The position numbers were made by a program, and so were the translations under genes. A DNA stretch of 37,445 nt, from assembly GCA_913031035.1 (NCBI GenBank), contig CAJWGN010000018.1, positions 1 through 37,445 on the forward strand. The letters are read 5' to 3'. Origin of the DNA: an uncultured Gammaproteobacteria bacterium. Lineage in GTDB: Bacteria > Pseudomonadota > Gammaproteobacteria > Pseudomonadales > Pseudohongiellaceae. Below are positions 26,590 through 36,107 of the stretch, one piece after another. Every line of letters starts with the position of its first letter. Within the stretch, counting starts at the first letter, position 1. The notes below the pieces were generated by a model. The model worked only from the letters and a program-made list of their open reading frames with translations, was not told where the DNA came from and made no database searches.

Positions 26590-27492
26590 CTATTTAACCC
26601 ATTGGGCAAACGCAACCCGTTCAATTCCCGCCAGATCTGCTTGCGAGCCAATCTTAACGTAACCGGCTTTATCCAATAACTGAGCTACTCGCCCAGACTG
26701 GTCAAAACCATGCTCTATCAACAACCACCCACCATCACGTAAACAAGCCCTGCTTTTTTCGATGATTTGCTGAATATCGGCCAATCCCTTGTCGCCAGCA
26801 ATAAGAGCTATCTGGGGTTCGAAAGGCAGACTTCCCTGTGTTAAATGAGAATCTCCGGCTTCAACATAAGGCGGATTAGCAGCTATTAGGTGGTAGCTTT
26901 CCGCGCCTAAAGGTTGACACCAACTGCCTTGCAAAAACTCTATATTGGCCACGTTTAATGCTCTCGCATTATTTTTTGCCACAGACAGCGCGTCGCTACT
27001 TTTATCTACCGCGGTAACCTGCCAGACAGCACTTTGTTTGGCCAAGGCTATTGCGATAGCTCCACTGCCGGTACCTAGGTCTGCCAGCTTAATGGCGTTA
27101 GCTCCGCTTTTTCTGGCCACTCCAGTTACTTCATTTACTTCAGCGAACCCGCTTACTTCAATTGCTTGCGCTAGCTCTATTGCCTTTTCCACCAGAAACT
27201 CTGTCTCTGGTCTAGGAATCAAAACATCAGAATTAACGCTAAGCTCGAAATCCCAAAAGAACTTTTTACCGGTTAAGTAGGCGACAGGTTCGCCTTTTGA
27301 TCGTCTGTCCAGCAACTCATTGAACCTTTTCTGAGCGCTCTCCTCAATTTCAAACTCTGGCCAGGTAAACAAATACTCACGACTTTTGCCTAACACATAA
27401 GCGAGCAATAATTCTGTATCCAAACGCCAACTGTCACTTGAATTTTCAAGTCGTTGGCCAGATAAAATCATTTGTTTAGCTGTGCATGCCAA
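26590..27492 (-). CDS. prmC: Release factor glutamine methyltransferase
   Basis: PrmC methylates the GGQ glutamine of release factors RF1 and RF2. The 300-residue protein has an N-terminal helical domain (RLDTELLLAYVLGKSREYLFTWPE) and a Rossmann methyltransferase domain with LADLGTGSGAIAIALA for S-adenosylmethionine and the catalytic ANPPYVE. It lies two bases after prfA, which encodes its substrate, a common arrangement. The middle carries a slightly longer insert (EVSGFAEVNEVTGVARKSG) than in E. coli. Confidence 0.96.
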   Translation of the reverse strand: MACTAKQMILSGQRLENSSDSWRLDTELLLAYVLGKSREYLFTWPEFEIEESAQKRFNELLDRRSKGEPVAYLTGKKFFWDFELSVNSDVLIPRPETEFLVEKAIELAQAIEVSGFAEVNEVTGVARKSGANAIKLADLGTGSGAIAIALAKQSAVWQVTAVDKSSDALSVAKNNARALNVANIEFLQGSWCQPLGAESYHLIAANPPYVEAGDSHLTQGSLPFEPQIALIAGDKGLADIQQIIEKSRACLRDGGWLLIEHGFDQSGRVAQLLDKAGYVKIGSQADLAGIERVAFAQWVK

Positions 27493-27494
27493 GG

Positions 27495-28583
27495 TTAGTT
27501 TTCGCCAGCAAGGCTGGCTAACTGGTCGGCTTGATATTCATTAATTAGCGGCTGAACCACTGCACCCAGATCTCCCGACATGATCTCAGCCAAGTTATAC
27601 AGCGTTAGTTTTATGCGGTGATCGGTGACTCTGCCTTGGGGGTAGTTGTAGGTTCGGATTTTTTCAGAGCGATCGCCGCTGCCCACGAGTTTTCGCCTGG
27701 CATCTGACGTTTCCTGATGCTGGGCTTGTTGCGCCACGTCTAACAGTCTAGCCTGTAACAATGACATCGCTCGGGCTTTGTTTTTATGCTGAGAGCGCTC
27801 GTCTTGGCATTCAACCACAAGACCACTTGGCAAGTGAGTGAGTCGGATAGCTGAGTCTGTTTTGTTTACATGCTGACCACCCGCGCCGCTGGCCCTAAAT
27901 GTATCGACTCTCAAATCGCCTTTGTTGATCTCGATTTCATCAACATCATCCAGCTCAGGCATGACAGCCACGGTACAGGCAGAAGTATGAATACGGCCCT
28001 GTGTTTCAGTTTCAGGAACTCGCTGAACACGATGGGCACCGGACTCAAACTTTAGTTTCTCATAAACGTTTTTACCTTCGACTCTCGCTATGATTTCCTT
28101 ATAGCCGCCATGCTCACCTTGACGTTCGGTGATTAGCTCTGTTTTCCAGCCTTGGTTTTCGCAAAACCGTGAATACATTCGGAAAAGGTCACCAGAAAAG
28201 ATCGCAGCCTCGTCACCACCGGTACCGGCTCTGATCTCAAGAAATACATTGCAACTATCTTTGCTATCTTTAGGTAGCAACAGCTTTTGCAAAACTAGCT
28301 CTAATTCTTGCAGTTCATCTTTAGAGCTAGAAATTTCCTCATCTGCCATCGCACGAATATCTGGATCAGCGTCTTTCTGCATCTCCATTGCTTCGTTAAG
28401 ATTGGCAGTCACTTGAACGTAGTGATTATAAGATTTTACAACGTCTTCTAACTCGGAATATTCTTTTGACAGATCCCGAAACCGATTCTGATCGGCAATT
28501 ATTTCGGCATCACTGAGCAATGCTTCCAATTCATCAAACCGATCGTTAAGCATTTCTAACTTGTTCTTGATTGTGTCTTTCAT
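27495..28583 (-). CDS. prfA: Peptide chain release factor 1
   Basis: RF1 ends translation at UAA and UAG. The 362-residue protein carries the GGQ loop in [18 protein letters not shown] and the stop-codon-reading PxT tripeptide as PET in [15 protein letters not shown], which assigns it to RF1 and not RF2 (SPF). Domain 1 is a coiled coil with [15 protein letters not shown]. It stands between hemA (63 bases upstream) and prmC (two bases downstream). Confidence 0.98.
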   Translation of the reverse strand: MKDTIKNKLEMLNDRFDELEALLSDAEIIADQNRFRDLSKEYSELEDVVKSYNHYVQVTANLNEAMEMQKDADPDIRAMADEEISSSKDELQELELVLQKLLLPKDSKDSCNVFLEIRAGTGGDEAAIFSGDLFRMYSRFCENQGWKTELITERQGEHGGYKEIIARVEGKNVYEKLKFESGAHRVQRVPETETQGRIHTSACTVAVMPELDDVDEIEINKGDLRVDTFRASGAGGQHVNKTDSAIRLTHLPSGLVVECQDERSQHKNKARAMSLLQARLLDVAQQAQHQETSDARRKLVGSGDRSEKIRTYNYPQGRVTDHRIKLTLYNLAEIMSGDLGAVVQPLINEYQADQLASLAGEN

Positions 28584-28646
28584 AGATTTTCTTATGGAGT
28601 TGAGTTCTTATCTGTGGAGGGTAGGTACCTATACCTTAGTAATACT

Positions 28647-30005
28647 CTAACATTCGTCGCTTTCGTCGCTTTCGCTGATTACGCTGCTTACATCACCTCT
28701 ATCAAACCCTAAGTCATAAAGCTCGTGAGTTAGCTTTAACACGTCTTCTCGGCCTTCTGCGCTAGCTTTTTTCATAACAACACTCGGAGAATGAATCAGT
28801 TTATTCGTGATTCCGCGGGCCAGACTGCTCAACACAGATTCGGGAGAATCGCCTTTTTCTAGGGATTTTAAGGCTTTTTCTAGTTCCTGCTTTTTAATAG
28901 AGTCAGCTTTGTCTCGAAACGCTCTTAACGTCGACACCGCATCTAAAGATTTAAGCTGTTTCCTGTATTCTTCGACGCCGCGCTCGATAATCGACTTGGC
29001 CTGATCTGCAGCCTCTTCACGACTCTTCACGCCATCTTCTATAACTTCGCTAATATCGTCAATGCTATACAAGTAGGCATCAGCAATCTCGCCAACCTCT
29101 TGTTCAATATCTCTTGGCACTGCGAGGTCCACTAACAGCATAGGCTTATGACGTCGCTGCTTTAGAGCCCGCTCGACAGCTCCTTTGCCAAGCAACGGCA
29201 GTTGGCTGTTGGTAGAGGAGACAACTACATCCGCCTTTACCAATTGCTCGGGCATATCTGAAAGCAATACTCCTTTAGCAGAGAACTTCGCAGCCAATTC
29301 CAGCGCATTATCCAAGGTGCGATTTGCCACAGTCATATTCGTGACACCCTTGTCTGCAAGATGCTTAGCCACCAGCTCTATAGTGCGACCGGCACCTATA
29401 AGCAGCACATTGAGGCTAGCCAGATCAGAAAAGATTCTACCCGCCAGAGTAACCGCAGCGTATGCCACTGAAACCGGGTTTTCACCAATAGCAGTATCAG
29501 TCCGGACCAGTTTTGCAATGGAAAATGCTTCTTGAAAAGCGCGACCCAAAGCGGGGCCTATAAGTACCAAATCTTTTGATACTGCAAAAGCCGATTTTAT
29601 TTGCCCCAGAATCTGCGGCTCACCAAGGACCATAGAATCCAAGCCACAAGAAACCTTCATCAAATGCCTGACCACATCATCCCCAGCATAGGCATAGCAA
29701 CTTTTACCAAGCTCACCTTCGTCGAGCTGATGAAAACCAGATAACCACTGGGTCACGACTTGCTGATGATCTACCAAGCTTCGGTTTTGAGACTGTTCAC
29801 CGGCAATGGAGAGCAACTTAGTCTCAACAAAATCGAGATAAATCTCAGTTCGGTTACAGGTAGACACAATAACCGCTTCCTTCACCGGGTCAAGATCACT
29901 AATTTGCTTCAGCGCTTTAGTCAAATTTTCTGGCGGGAACGCGACTTTCTCGCGAAGCGCGATACTAGCGGTAGTGTGATTGATGCCTACTAAGACCAGA
30001 GCCAT
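28647..30005 (-). CDS. hemA: Glutamyl-tRNA reductase
   Basis: HemA reduces Glu-tRNA to glutamate-1-semialdehyde, the first committed step of haem synthesis by the C5 route. The 452-residue protein opens with GINHTTASIALREKVAF and has the catalytic cysteine in VSTCNRTEIYLD, GLDSMVLGEPQILGQIK, the NADPH site VLLIGAGRTIELVAKHL, and the dimerisation helices at the C-terminus. The end is acidic (VISESDESDEC). It is the first gene of the hemA-prfA-prmC-moeB unit and diverges from the TPR lipoprotein gene over about 240 bases. Confidence 0.97.
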   Translation of the reverse strand: MALVLVGINHTTASIALREKVAFPPENLTKALKQISDLDPVKEAVIVSTCNRTEIYLDFVETKLLSIAGEQSQNRSLVDHQQVVTQWLSGFHQLDEGELGKSCYAYAGDDVVRHLMKVSCGLDSMVLGEPQILGQIKSAFAVSKDLVLIGPALGRAFQEAFSIAKLVRTDTAIGENPVSVAYAAVTLAGRIFSDLASLNVLLIGAGRTIELVAKHLADKGVTNMTVANRTLDNALELAAKFSAKGVLLSDMPEQLVKADVVVSSTNSQLPLLGKGAVERALKQRRHKPMLLVDLAVPRDIEQEVGEIADAYLYSIDDISEVIEDGVKSREEAADQAKSIIERGVEEYRKQLKSLDAVSTLRAFRDKADSIKKQELEKALKSLEKGDSPESVLSSLARGITNKLIHSPSVVMKKASAEGREDVLKLTHELYDLGFDRGDVSSVISESDESDEC

Positions 30006-30248
30006 TATAATTTGTCGCTGATGAAAGAGTAAAAAGCGCGCTATGGTACTAAATATAGCGTTCAGTTCCCATTAACGGTGATATTATCGTCAGCGATGAC
30101 AACCTGAGTCAATTTAGGGGCAGTCCGTTGAAGATAATCAGGCTGAATGGAGGTCTTATTGCCAAATGCAGTAAAATCATCCTTACGCCACGTCAACAGC
30201 CTGCTTCGAACCAGACAAACTGCTACAATCTGACCACCCACTAGTATT

Positions 30249-32015
30249 ATGAAGTCACTTACAATGCGTCCAATAAAGACCCTCACACTTGCATTATCCG
30301 CTGCTGCACTTAGCTCTTGCGCAGTTAATCTCGACAATATCGGCACAGAAACCGATGCCGAGGCCAATTCCGCGCCTCCAGTGGAGGCTCAATCACCTAT
30401 AGAAGCGCCTAAGGTGGTGAAGTACGGAACATTTACCGAGCAACAGCTTTACCAAACCATTATCAGTGAGTTGGCCGCTCAGCGAGGCGAACTCATTGAA
30501 TCCGGGGAGACATACTTTGATCTCGCCATGGAAACCCGCGATTTGCAGTTTATCGAAAGAGCCGTGCAGTTTGCGTCGATAAATGGCGACACTAATGCCC
30601 TACTCCAGCTTGGTTTGATATGGGCTGAAGTCGACCCTGAAAATCCACAGCCCCACCTTATGCTTAGTTTTCAGTTTCTAGAAACTGGAAATTTCAGCCA
30701 AGCTCTCGCTCAAATGTCACGGGTTATTGAGAAGGGTGGTGAATTTGATTTCACTACCCTGGCCTCTCGCACCAGCGGACTGGGCCTATCAGCAAGGGCG
30801 GCGCTAATCAGCAACCTCCAGCGTCTAATCAAAACCTATCCCGAGCAGCTTTCGATTCGAACTTCCTTAGTGCAGCTTCTTGCGCAAAATACTCAGTTTG
30901 TAGACGCACTTGCAGAGCTAGATGCACTCGCCAAACTAGAAGACCTTACCTCTAACCACGTTTTGCTTCGCTCCCAGATCCAGCAAAGCATGTTACTACC
31001 CAGCGACGCTTTAAAAACCCTTCGCAGCGGCGTACGCCAATTCGAAAATGACCAGGATCTGCGGCTCAGCTACGCCCGCTTACTGATTCAAAATCAAGAT
31101 TTTGAATCAGCCCAAGCTCAGTTCAAAATCCTGATGGAGCAAAGACCGCAGGATTGGGAAACACTTTTTTCCATCGCTCTGCTAGACCTAGAGATGGAAG
31201 ACTATGCTGAGGCAATCGAGCAATTAAACCGTCTAGTGGCGGAGGATCAGCGCCGTGACGAAAGCGAATACTACTTGGGGTTCAGCTACGAGCAACAAGG
31301 GAAATCTGACGAGGCTATTACCCACTACAAAAATGTACGCATAGGCACTAATAATTTTTTAGCGGCACAGCAACAAGCAACCCGTTTAGCTATTCAATCA
31401 GGTCAACTAGACGAGGCTCACGAGTGGATTTTAGAAAGATCACGGGGAAACCCTCGTCTTGAGATCATTCTTACTACCATTGAATCTGGCGCACTTATTC
31501 AAAACGGTCATATCGACAGGGCCAAAGCACTGTTAGATAACTCCCTGAACAAGTATCTGAACGACACCGATCTGCTGTTTTCGCGCGTACTTCTCTACGA
31601 TAACTTGCAAGACCGAGAGGGCTCTGAAACCGACTTGCGCCAAATCATATTGATGAAACCCGATGACTCTAGAGCGTTGAACCATCTTGGGTACATGCTG
31701 GCAGATCAAACTAACCGCCATGAAGAAGCCCTTGAGTTACTGGAAAGAGCCATCGCCATTTCTCCGAGTGACCCGGCTATTTTAGATAGCCTTGCCTGGG
31801 CCCAATACAAACTTGGCCTTTATGACGACGCATTGACCAATCTTCGCAAAGCGTTTGCAGACTTCCCAGACCACGAAGTTGCCTCCCATCTTGGCGAAGT
31901 ACTCTGGGCCATGGGTCGCCGCGAGGAGGCCCAGCAGGTATGGGCAGATGCCCTTGTCGACCGCCCTGACAGCGAACTCATTAAGGAAGTAATGCAGCGG
32001 CTACAATCAACCTAA
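30249..32015 (+). CDS. TPR-repeat outer-membrane lipoprotein
   Basis: The 588-residue protein begins with a lipoprotein signal whose lipobox is LSSC, followed by an acidic, proline-rich spacer. The rest is a solenoid of tetratricopeptide repeats; clear units include DWETLFSIALLDLEMEDYAEAIEQL, ESEYYLGFSYEQQGKSDEAI and ILDSLAWAQYKLGLYDDAL. Such proteins scaffold envelope complexes; the partner is unknown. The gene order TPR protein-lolB-ispE matches Pseudomonas, where this gene also precedes lolB. The start is uncertain: ATG at 30249 or, with slightly better spacing from a GAAG, ATG at 30264. Confidence 0.88.
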   Translation: MKSLTMRPIKTLTLALSAAALSSCAVNLDNIGTETDAEANSAPPVEAQSPIEAPKVVKYGTFTEQQLYQTIISELAAQRGELIESGETYFDLAMETRDLQFIERAVQFASINGDTNALLQLGLIWAEVDPENPQPHLMLSFQFLETGNFSQALAQMSRVIEKGGEFDFTTLASRTSGLGLSARAALISNLQRLIKTYPEQLSIRTSLVQLLAQNTQFVDALAELDALAKLEDLTSNHVLLRSQIQQSMLLPSDALKTLRSGVRQFENDQDLRLSYARLLIQNQDFESAQAQFKILMEQRPQDWETLFSIALLDLEMEDYAEAIEQLNRLVAEDQRRDESEYYLGFSYEQQGKSDEAITHYKNVRIGTNNFLAAQQQATRLAIQSGQLDEAHEWILERSRGNPRLEIILTTIESGALIQNGHIDRAKALLDNSLNKYLNDTDLLFSRVLLYDNLQDREGSETDLRQIILMKPDDSRALNHLGYMLADQTNRHEEALELLERAIAISPSDPAILDSLAWAQYKLGLYDDALTNLRKAFADFPDHEVASHLGEVLWAMGRREEAQQVWADALVDRPDSELIKEVMQRLQST

Positions 32016-32058
32016 TAGCCTCTTTGCTTTGCCAAACTGGACTCAAGAAATAATTTCT

Positions 32059-32673
32059 ATGATGCTCGCTCGTCTTATTTACTGGTTTTTTTTGTTGAGT
32101 GTCATTGCCGCTTGTAGCAACCTCGCGCCTCCAGCGCAGATCAACAGCGACTGGGAAAGACAACGCTCTGCCCTTGAGGATCTAGATTCTTGGCAACTGC
32201 GGGGGCGTGTCAATGTTCGTTATAACGACGAGTCAAACACCCCTCGTATTCAGTGGATGCAACAAAATGTTGAATACCATATAAGACTTTGGGGGACGTT
32301 TAATGTCGGCAACACAGTGATTACAGGCCGGCCAGGTTATGTCACTCTAGAGCAAGGCGGCGATGTCCGCACCGCAGCCAGCCCAGAGGACCTGATCCTT
32401 CAGCAGCTAGGCTATGAGCTACCGGTTTCTTATTTAAAGTATTGGATTAAAGGAATACCTGCCCCCGGATCACAGGCAGACCTTAGTTTTAACGAACTCA
32501 ACCAGCTCGTAGTATTAGCGCAAGACGGCTGGACAATTACCTATTCTGATCTGCGTCAATATAAAAACCTCTCATTGCCTCGCCGAGTGGAGGTTAGTCG
32601 CCCTCAAAACGACATACGTCTGCGATTTGTAGGTCTAAATTGGCAGCTAGGCGACGCTGATTCCGATGCCTGA
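32059..32673 (+). CDS. lolB: Outer-membrane lipoprotein receptor LolB
   Basis: LolB accepts lipoproteins from periplasmic LolA and inserts them in the outer membrane. The product is about 204 residues, with a signal peptide and lipobox ending IAAC, then WQLRGRVNVRYNDESNTPRIQWMQQ, which matches the LolB barrel, and a late LPRRVEVSRPQNDIRLRFVGLNWQL. ATG at 32059 (or the adjacent one at 32062) gives a normal signal; the frame is open to 32029, but those extra residues are unlikely. It overlaps ispE by eight bases. Confidence 0.9.
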   Translation: MMLARLIYWFFLLSVIAACSNLAPPAQINSDWERQRSALEDLDSWQLRGRVNVRYNDESNTPRIQWMQQNVEYHIRLWGTFNVGNTVITGRPGYVTLEQGGDVRTAASPEDLILQQLGYELPVSYLKYWIKGIPAPGSQADLSFNELNQLVVLAQDGWTITYSDLRQYKNLSLPRRVEVSRPQNDIRLRFVGLNWQLGDADSDA

Positions 32674-33520
32674 ACAACAAATTAATTTGCTTTCGCCTGC
32701 CAAGCTGAATTTATTCCTGCACGTTCTCGGGCGCAGGCCAGATGGTTACCATAACTTGCAGACATTATTTCAATTGCTAGACTTTGGTGATGAAATGACT
32801 TTTTCAAGCAATGAAAGCGGGGTCATTGGTTTGAGTATTCAAAACAATATTGGCGCACCACTTCCGATGGACAGCAACTTGGTAGTCATAGCCGCAAAGA
32901 CCCTCCGTAAAATTGCTAACAGGCCAAATTTAGGTGCACATATCACCTTGACCAAAAATATACCGCAGGGTGCCGGCCTTGGTGGAGGCAGTTCAAACGC
33001 GGCATCCACCCTTAAAGCTTTAAACACGCTGTGGGACCTTAATCTTTCTACCGCCAAGCTTTGTGAAATAGGCATCACCCTAGGCGCAGACGTCCCTGTA
33101 TTTCTCAACGGCAAGACCGCTTGGGGCGAAGGAATAGGGGAGAAACTTGAAGCAATTGAGCTCGAACAGCGGTGGTATTTGGTAGTAACACCTCCTTGTC
33201 AGGTTTCCACCAGAGAGATTTTTTGTCATCAGCAATTGACACGGAACTCCCCAGCCATCAAAATGTCCGACTTTCTGGCCGGCAGGTCCCATAACGATTG
33301 TGAAGCCATAACCTCGGAGCTCTACCCTGAGGTTGCTAAAACATTGGTTTTATTAAGGAAATTTGCCGATTCAAGGATGACCGGGACGGGCTCCAGTATC
33401 TTTGCAGAATTTAAGTCAGAGGCAGAAGCAATGGCCACACTTGCTAAGCTTCCCAAGTCTTTACAAGTATTTGTAGCAAAAGGCATTAATTCGCTGGATG
33501 AGAAGCTCTTCGGCGATTAG
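32666..33520 (+). CDS. ispE: 4-diphosphocytidyl-2-C-methyl-D-erythritol kinase
   Basis: IspE phosphorylates CDP-methylerythritol in the MEP route to isoprenoids. The 284-residue GHMP kinase has SPAKLNLFLHVLGRRPDGYHNLQTLFQLLD at the N-terminus, the ATP-binding KNIPQGAGLGGGSSNAAS and the C-terminal DSRMTGTGSSIFAEF. It overlaps the end of lolB by eight bases and is followed by tRNA-Gln. Confidence 0.97.
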   Translation: MPEQQINLLSPAKLNLFLHVLGRRPDGYHNLQTLFQLLDFGDEMTFSSNESGVIGLSIQNNIGAPLPMDSNLVVIAAKTLRKIANRPNLGAHITLTKNIPQGAGLGGGSSNAASTLKALNTLWDLNLSTAKLCEIGITLGADVPVFLNGKTAWGEGIGEKLEAIELEQRWYLVVTPPCQVSTREIFCHQQLTRNSPAIKMSDFLAGRSHNDCEAITSELYPEVAKTLVLLRKFADSRMTGTGSSIFAEFKSEAEAMATLAKLPKSLQVFVAKGINSLDEKLFGD

Positions 33521-33572
33521 AATACGCCGCGTCACAAAGAGTGAAAGTTAGATAAGAAGCTACAAGATTTAC

Positions 33573-33647
33573 TGGGGTGTCGCCAAGTGGTAAGGCACAA
33601 GGTTTTGATCCTTGCATTCGTTGGTTCGAATCCAGCCACCCCAGCCA
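33573..33647 (+). tRNA. tRNA-Gln (anticodon TTG)
   Basis: The 75-base sequence folds as a full cloverleaf with the acceptor stem TGGGGTG/CACCCCA. The anticodon stem CAAGG/CCTTG holds the seven-base loop TTTTGAT with anticodon TTG at 33605-33607. The T arm has GGTTCGAATCC, and the CCA end is encoded (33645-33647). It closely resembles E. coli tRNA-Gln and lies between ispE and prs, a position also seen in Pseudomonas. Confidence 0.97.
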
Positions 33648-33714
33648 TTTTTTAGCTCCACCAACCAAAATAACAAGTAACACCCGCCTCTTAAGCCGGC
33701 TATAGGGATCACTC

Positions 33715-34665
33715 GTGGCAAATAATTTAATGGTATTTACTGGCAATGCAAATCCTGCGTTAGCGGATAATATCGCCAAAAATATTGGTGTCCCCCTCGG
33801 GTACGCAAGCATTAGCAAGTTCAGTGATGGGGAAGTATCCGTTGAACTTAACGAGAATGTCCGCGGTAAGGACGTTTTCGTGATTCAACCAACCTGCGCC
33901 CCCACCAATGACAGCATCATGGAATTGTTACTAATGGCTGACGCGCTACACCGCGCCTCAGCAAACCGGATTACCGCAGTGATACCTTATTTTGGCTATG
34001 CCAGACAGGATCGCCGAGTACGTTCAGCGCGGGTAGCAATCAGCGCCAAGGTAGTCGCAGACATGATCAGCGCGGTCGGAGTTAATCGAGTATTGACGGT
34101 TGATCTTCACGCAGAGCAGATTCAAGGTTTTTTTAGCATCCCAGTTGACAATGTATACGGTTCACCGGTGCTAATTGACGATATTGAGCGTCAAAACTAT
34201 AAAGATTTATTGGTAGTTTCGCCTGACATTGGCGGCGTAGTTCGGGCCCGAGCAGTGGCAAAGCAGCTTAATGTAGACCTAGCCATCATCGACAAACGTC
34301 GACCGGCAGCCAACGTAGCTCAAGTCATGCACATTATCGGCGACGTTAAAGATCGCTGTTGCTTGATCGTAGATGATATGGTCGATACCGCAGGCACTCT
34401 TTGTAAAGCAGCGGATGCCTTAAAAGAGCATGGAGCAAAAAAGGTTGTGGCCTACTGTACCCACCCTATTTTGTCAGGACCTGCTATTCAAAATCTCGAA
34501 AACTCGACTCTGGACTCTCTCGTAGTGACAGATACGATCCCATTGAGTAACGCTGCCAAAAAATGTAAGAAAGTTCGCCAGCTTACGATGGCTAAATTAT
34601 TAGCTGAATCTATTCGTAGGGTCAGCAACGAAGAATCCATAAGCGCGATGTTTGATAACACTTAA
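33715..34665 (+). CDS. prs: Ribose-phosphate pyrophosphokinase
   Basis: Prs makes PRPP for purine, pyrimidine, histidine and tryptophan synthesis. The 316-residue protein has the N-terminal [17 protein letters not shown], the ATP loop [24 protein letters not shown] and the PRPP-binding [16 protein letters not shown]. The start is GTG at 33715, giving ANNLMVF, because the family normally has two to four residues before LMVF. It follows tRNA-Gln. Confidence 0.97.
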   Translation: MANNLMVFTGNANPALADNIAKNIGVPLGYASISKFSDGEVSVELNENVRGKDVFVIQPTCAPTNDSIMELLLMADALHRASANRITAVIPYFGYARQDRRVRSARVAISAKVVADMISAVGVNRVLTVDLHAEQIQGFFSIPVDNVYGSPVLIDDIERQNYKDLLVVSPDIGGVVRARAVAKQLNVDLAIIDKRRPAANVAQVMHIIGDVKDRCCLIVDDMVDTAGTLCKAADALKEHGAKKVVAYCTHPILSGPAIQNLENSTLDSLVVTDTIPLSNAAKKCKKVRQLTMAKLLAESIRRVSNEESISAMFDNT

Positions 34666-34813
34666 ATTTTTAAGTCTTAAAATCATCCGCTGGACAAACC
34701 TGGGTCATCAGACATACTGTTTGAGGACCTTTTTTTAACCCTCTTTTTAGCCGGTCGCAAGCTAGAAAGGAAATACTCTCAGATCTATTTACTGAGGGTA
34801 AAAGGAAATAATT

Positions 34814-35476
34814 ATGTCTAATGCAGAATTTGAGCTGAATTGCTCAGTCCGAACAGATCTAGGGAAAGGTGCGAGCCGCCGCCTACGTCGTTTGGAAGGT
34901 AACATCCCCGCGGTTCTTTACGGCGGAGACAATGAGCCCGTATCTTTGACTATCCCTCATAAGGATATCTACAAGGCTATCCAAAACGAGGCTTTCTTTG
35001 CCCATATCATCACCTTGAATGTTGGCAAGAAAAAAGAAAAGGCGGTTATTAAAGCCCTTCAGCGTCACCCTGCCAAGGATTTAGTCCTTCACGCCGACTT
35101 TTTGCGAGTTAACGAAAAAGAGGCCATCCAGGTCCGTGTTCCTCTTCACTTCATTAATGAAGACAAGTGTGTCGGAGTTAAGATCGGCGGCGGTTACATC
35201 ATGAAGACGCTTAACGAGATAGAAGTCTCTTGTTTGCCAAAAAATCTTCCTGAGTTTATCGAAGTTGACATGCTTGAAGTCGATTTGGGCTCAAATGTCC
35301 ATCTTTCGGATATCGTGCTTCCTAAAGGCGTAACGAGTGTTGCCCTTTCTCACGGTGAAGACAGTGATCTATCTGTCGCTGCAGTTCAGGCACCTAAAGG
35401 CGTGGTTGATAGTGAAGGATCTGCAGATGGCGCTGACGGCGGAGCTGCCGGCGACTCCGGTGCTAGCGAAGAGTAG
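34814..35476 (+). CDS. rplY: Ribosomal protein bL25 (CTC/TL5 type)
   Basis: The 220-residue protein is the long two-domain form of L25, which binds 5S rRNA. Landmarks are [22 protein letters not shown] in the first domain, [21 protein letters not shown] at the junction and [23 protein letters not shown] in the second. The C-terminus is a low-complexity Gly/Ala/Asp/Ser tail. A good AAAGGA ribosome site precedes the ATG. The 148 bases after prs hold an AT-rich palindrome (34660-34675) but no clear terminator. Confidence 0.97.
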   Translation: MSNAEFELNCSVRTDLGKGASRRLRRLEGNIPAVLYGGDNEPVSLTIPHKDIYKAIQNEAFFAHIITLNVGKKKEKAVIKALQRHPAKDLVLHADFLRVNEKEAIQVRVPLHFINEDKCVGVKIGGGYIMKTLNEIEVSCLPKNLPEFIEVDMLEVDLGSNVHLSDIVLPKGVTSVALSHGEDSDLSVAAVQAPKGVVDSEGSADGADGGAAGDSGASEE

Positions 35477-35501
35477 TTGTCTTCAAGCCAGGTAAAATTT
35501 A

Positions 35502-36098
35502 ATGCCAGGCATTTTTAGTAGTCCTATCAAACTTATTGTGGGCTTGGGTAATCCAGGCCCACAGTATGATTCAAATCGGCACAACGCAGGCGTCATCTTT
35601 TTACATCACCTATGTAAAAGCTATGGCGGTTCTTTGCGTGGCGAATCAAAATTCTTCGGCGAATTTGGCAGCATTTCTGTTGGCGGCCAAGATATCAAAT
35701 GTTTATTCCCTACTACCTTTATGAACGGCAGCGGCAAGTCCGTGGCAGCCGCGTGCAAGTTTTACAAAATTCAGCCAGAGAATATGCTGGTCGCTTACGA
35801 TGAAATTGATTTCCCTGTAGGCGTTACTAAATTAAAAGAAGGCGGCGGCCACGGCGGCCACAATGGCATACGTGACATTATAAATGCCTTAGGTGGCAGC
35901 CGAGACTTTTACCGGCTTCGTATTGGCGTTGGCCACCCAGGCCACAAGTCCATGGTTGCAAATTACGTGCTTGGAGACCCTTCCCGCTCAGAAGCAGACT
36001 TAATCATGCGTGACATCGAGGATTCAATTCGAGTCATGCCTAAAGCTATCGCAGGTGAATGGGAAGAAGCCATGCGATTACTCCACACAGAACAATAG
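35502..36098 (+). CDS. pth: Peptidyl-tRNA hydrolase
   Basis: Pth releases peptides from tRNAs dropped during translation. The 198-residue protein has LIVGLGNPGPQYDSNRHNAGV with the catalytic histidine in RHNAG, PTTFMNGSGKSV, AYDEIDFPVG with the aspartate that supports it, and GGGHGGHNGIRDI. The family start is near SSPIKLIVGLG, so ATG at 35502 is reasonable. It lies 25 bases after rplY and 9 bases before ychF, as in most gammaproteobacteria. Confidence 0.98.
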   Translation: MPGIFSSPIKLIVGLGNPGPQYDSNRHNAGVIFLHHLCKSYGGSLRGESKFFGEFGSISVGGQDIKCLFPTTFMNGSGKSVAAACKFYKIQPENMLVAYDEIDFPVGVTKLKEGGGHGGHNGIRDIINALGGSRDFYRLRIGVGHPGHKSMVANYVLGDPSRSEADLIMRDIEDSIRVMPKAIAGEWEEAMRLLHTEQ

Positions 36099-36107
36099 GA
36101 ACTCATC

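Noticed and set aside
30062-30367. A 101-codon minus-strand frame across the hemA/TPR intergenic region.
   Set aside because: It overlaps the signal peptide region of the TPR lipoprotein in antisense and shows no family features; the divergent promoter region explains the space.
34660-34675. Palindrome ACTTAAA/TTTAAGT at the prs stop as a terminator.
   Set aside because: The stem is entirely weak A-T rich sequence with no T-run after it; read-through to rplY is likely.
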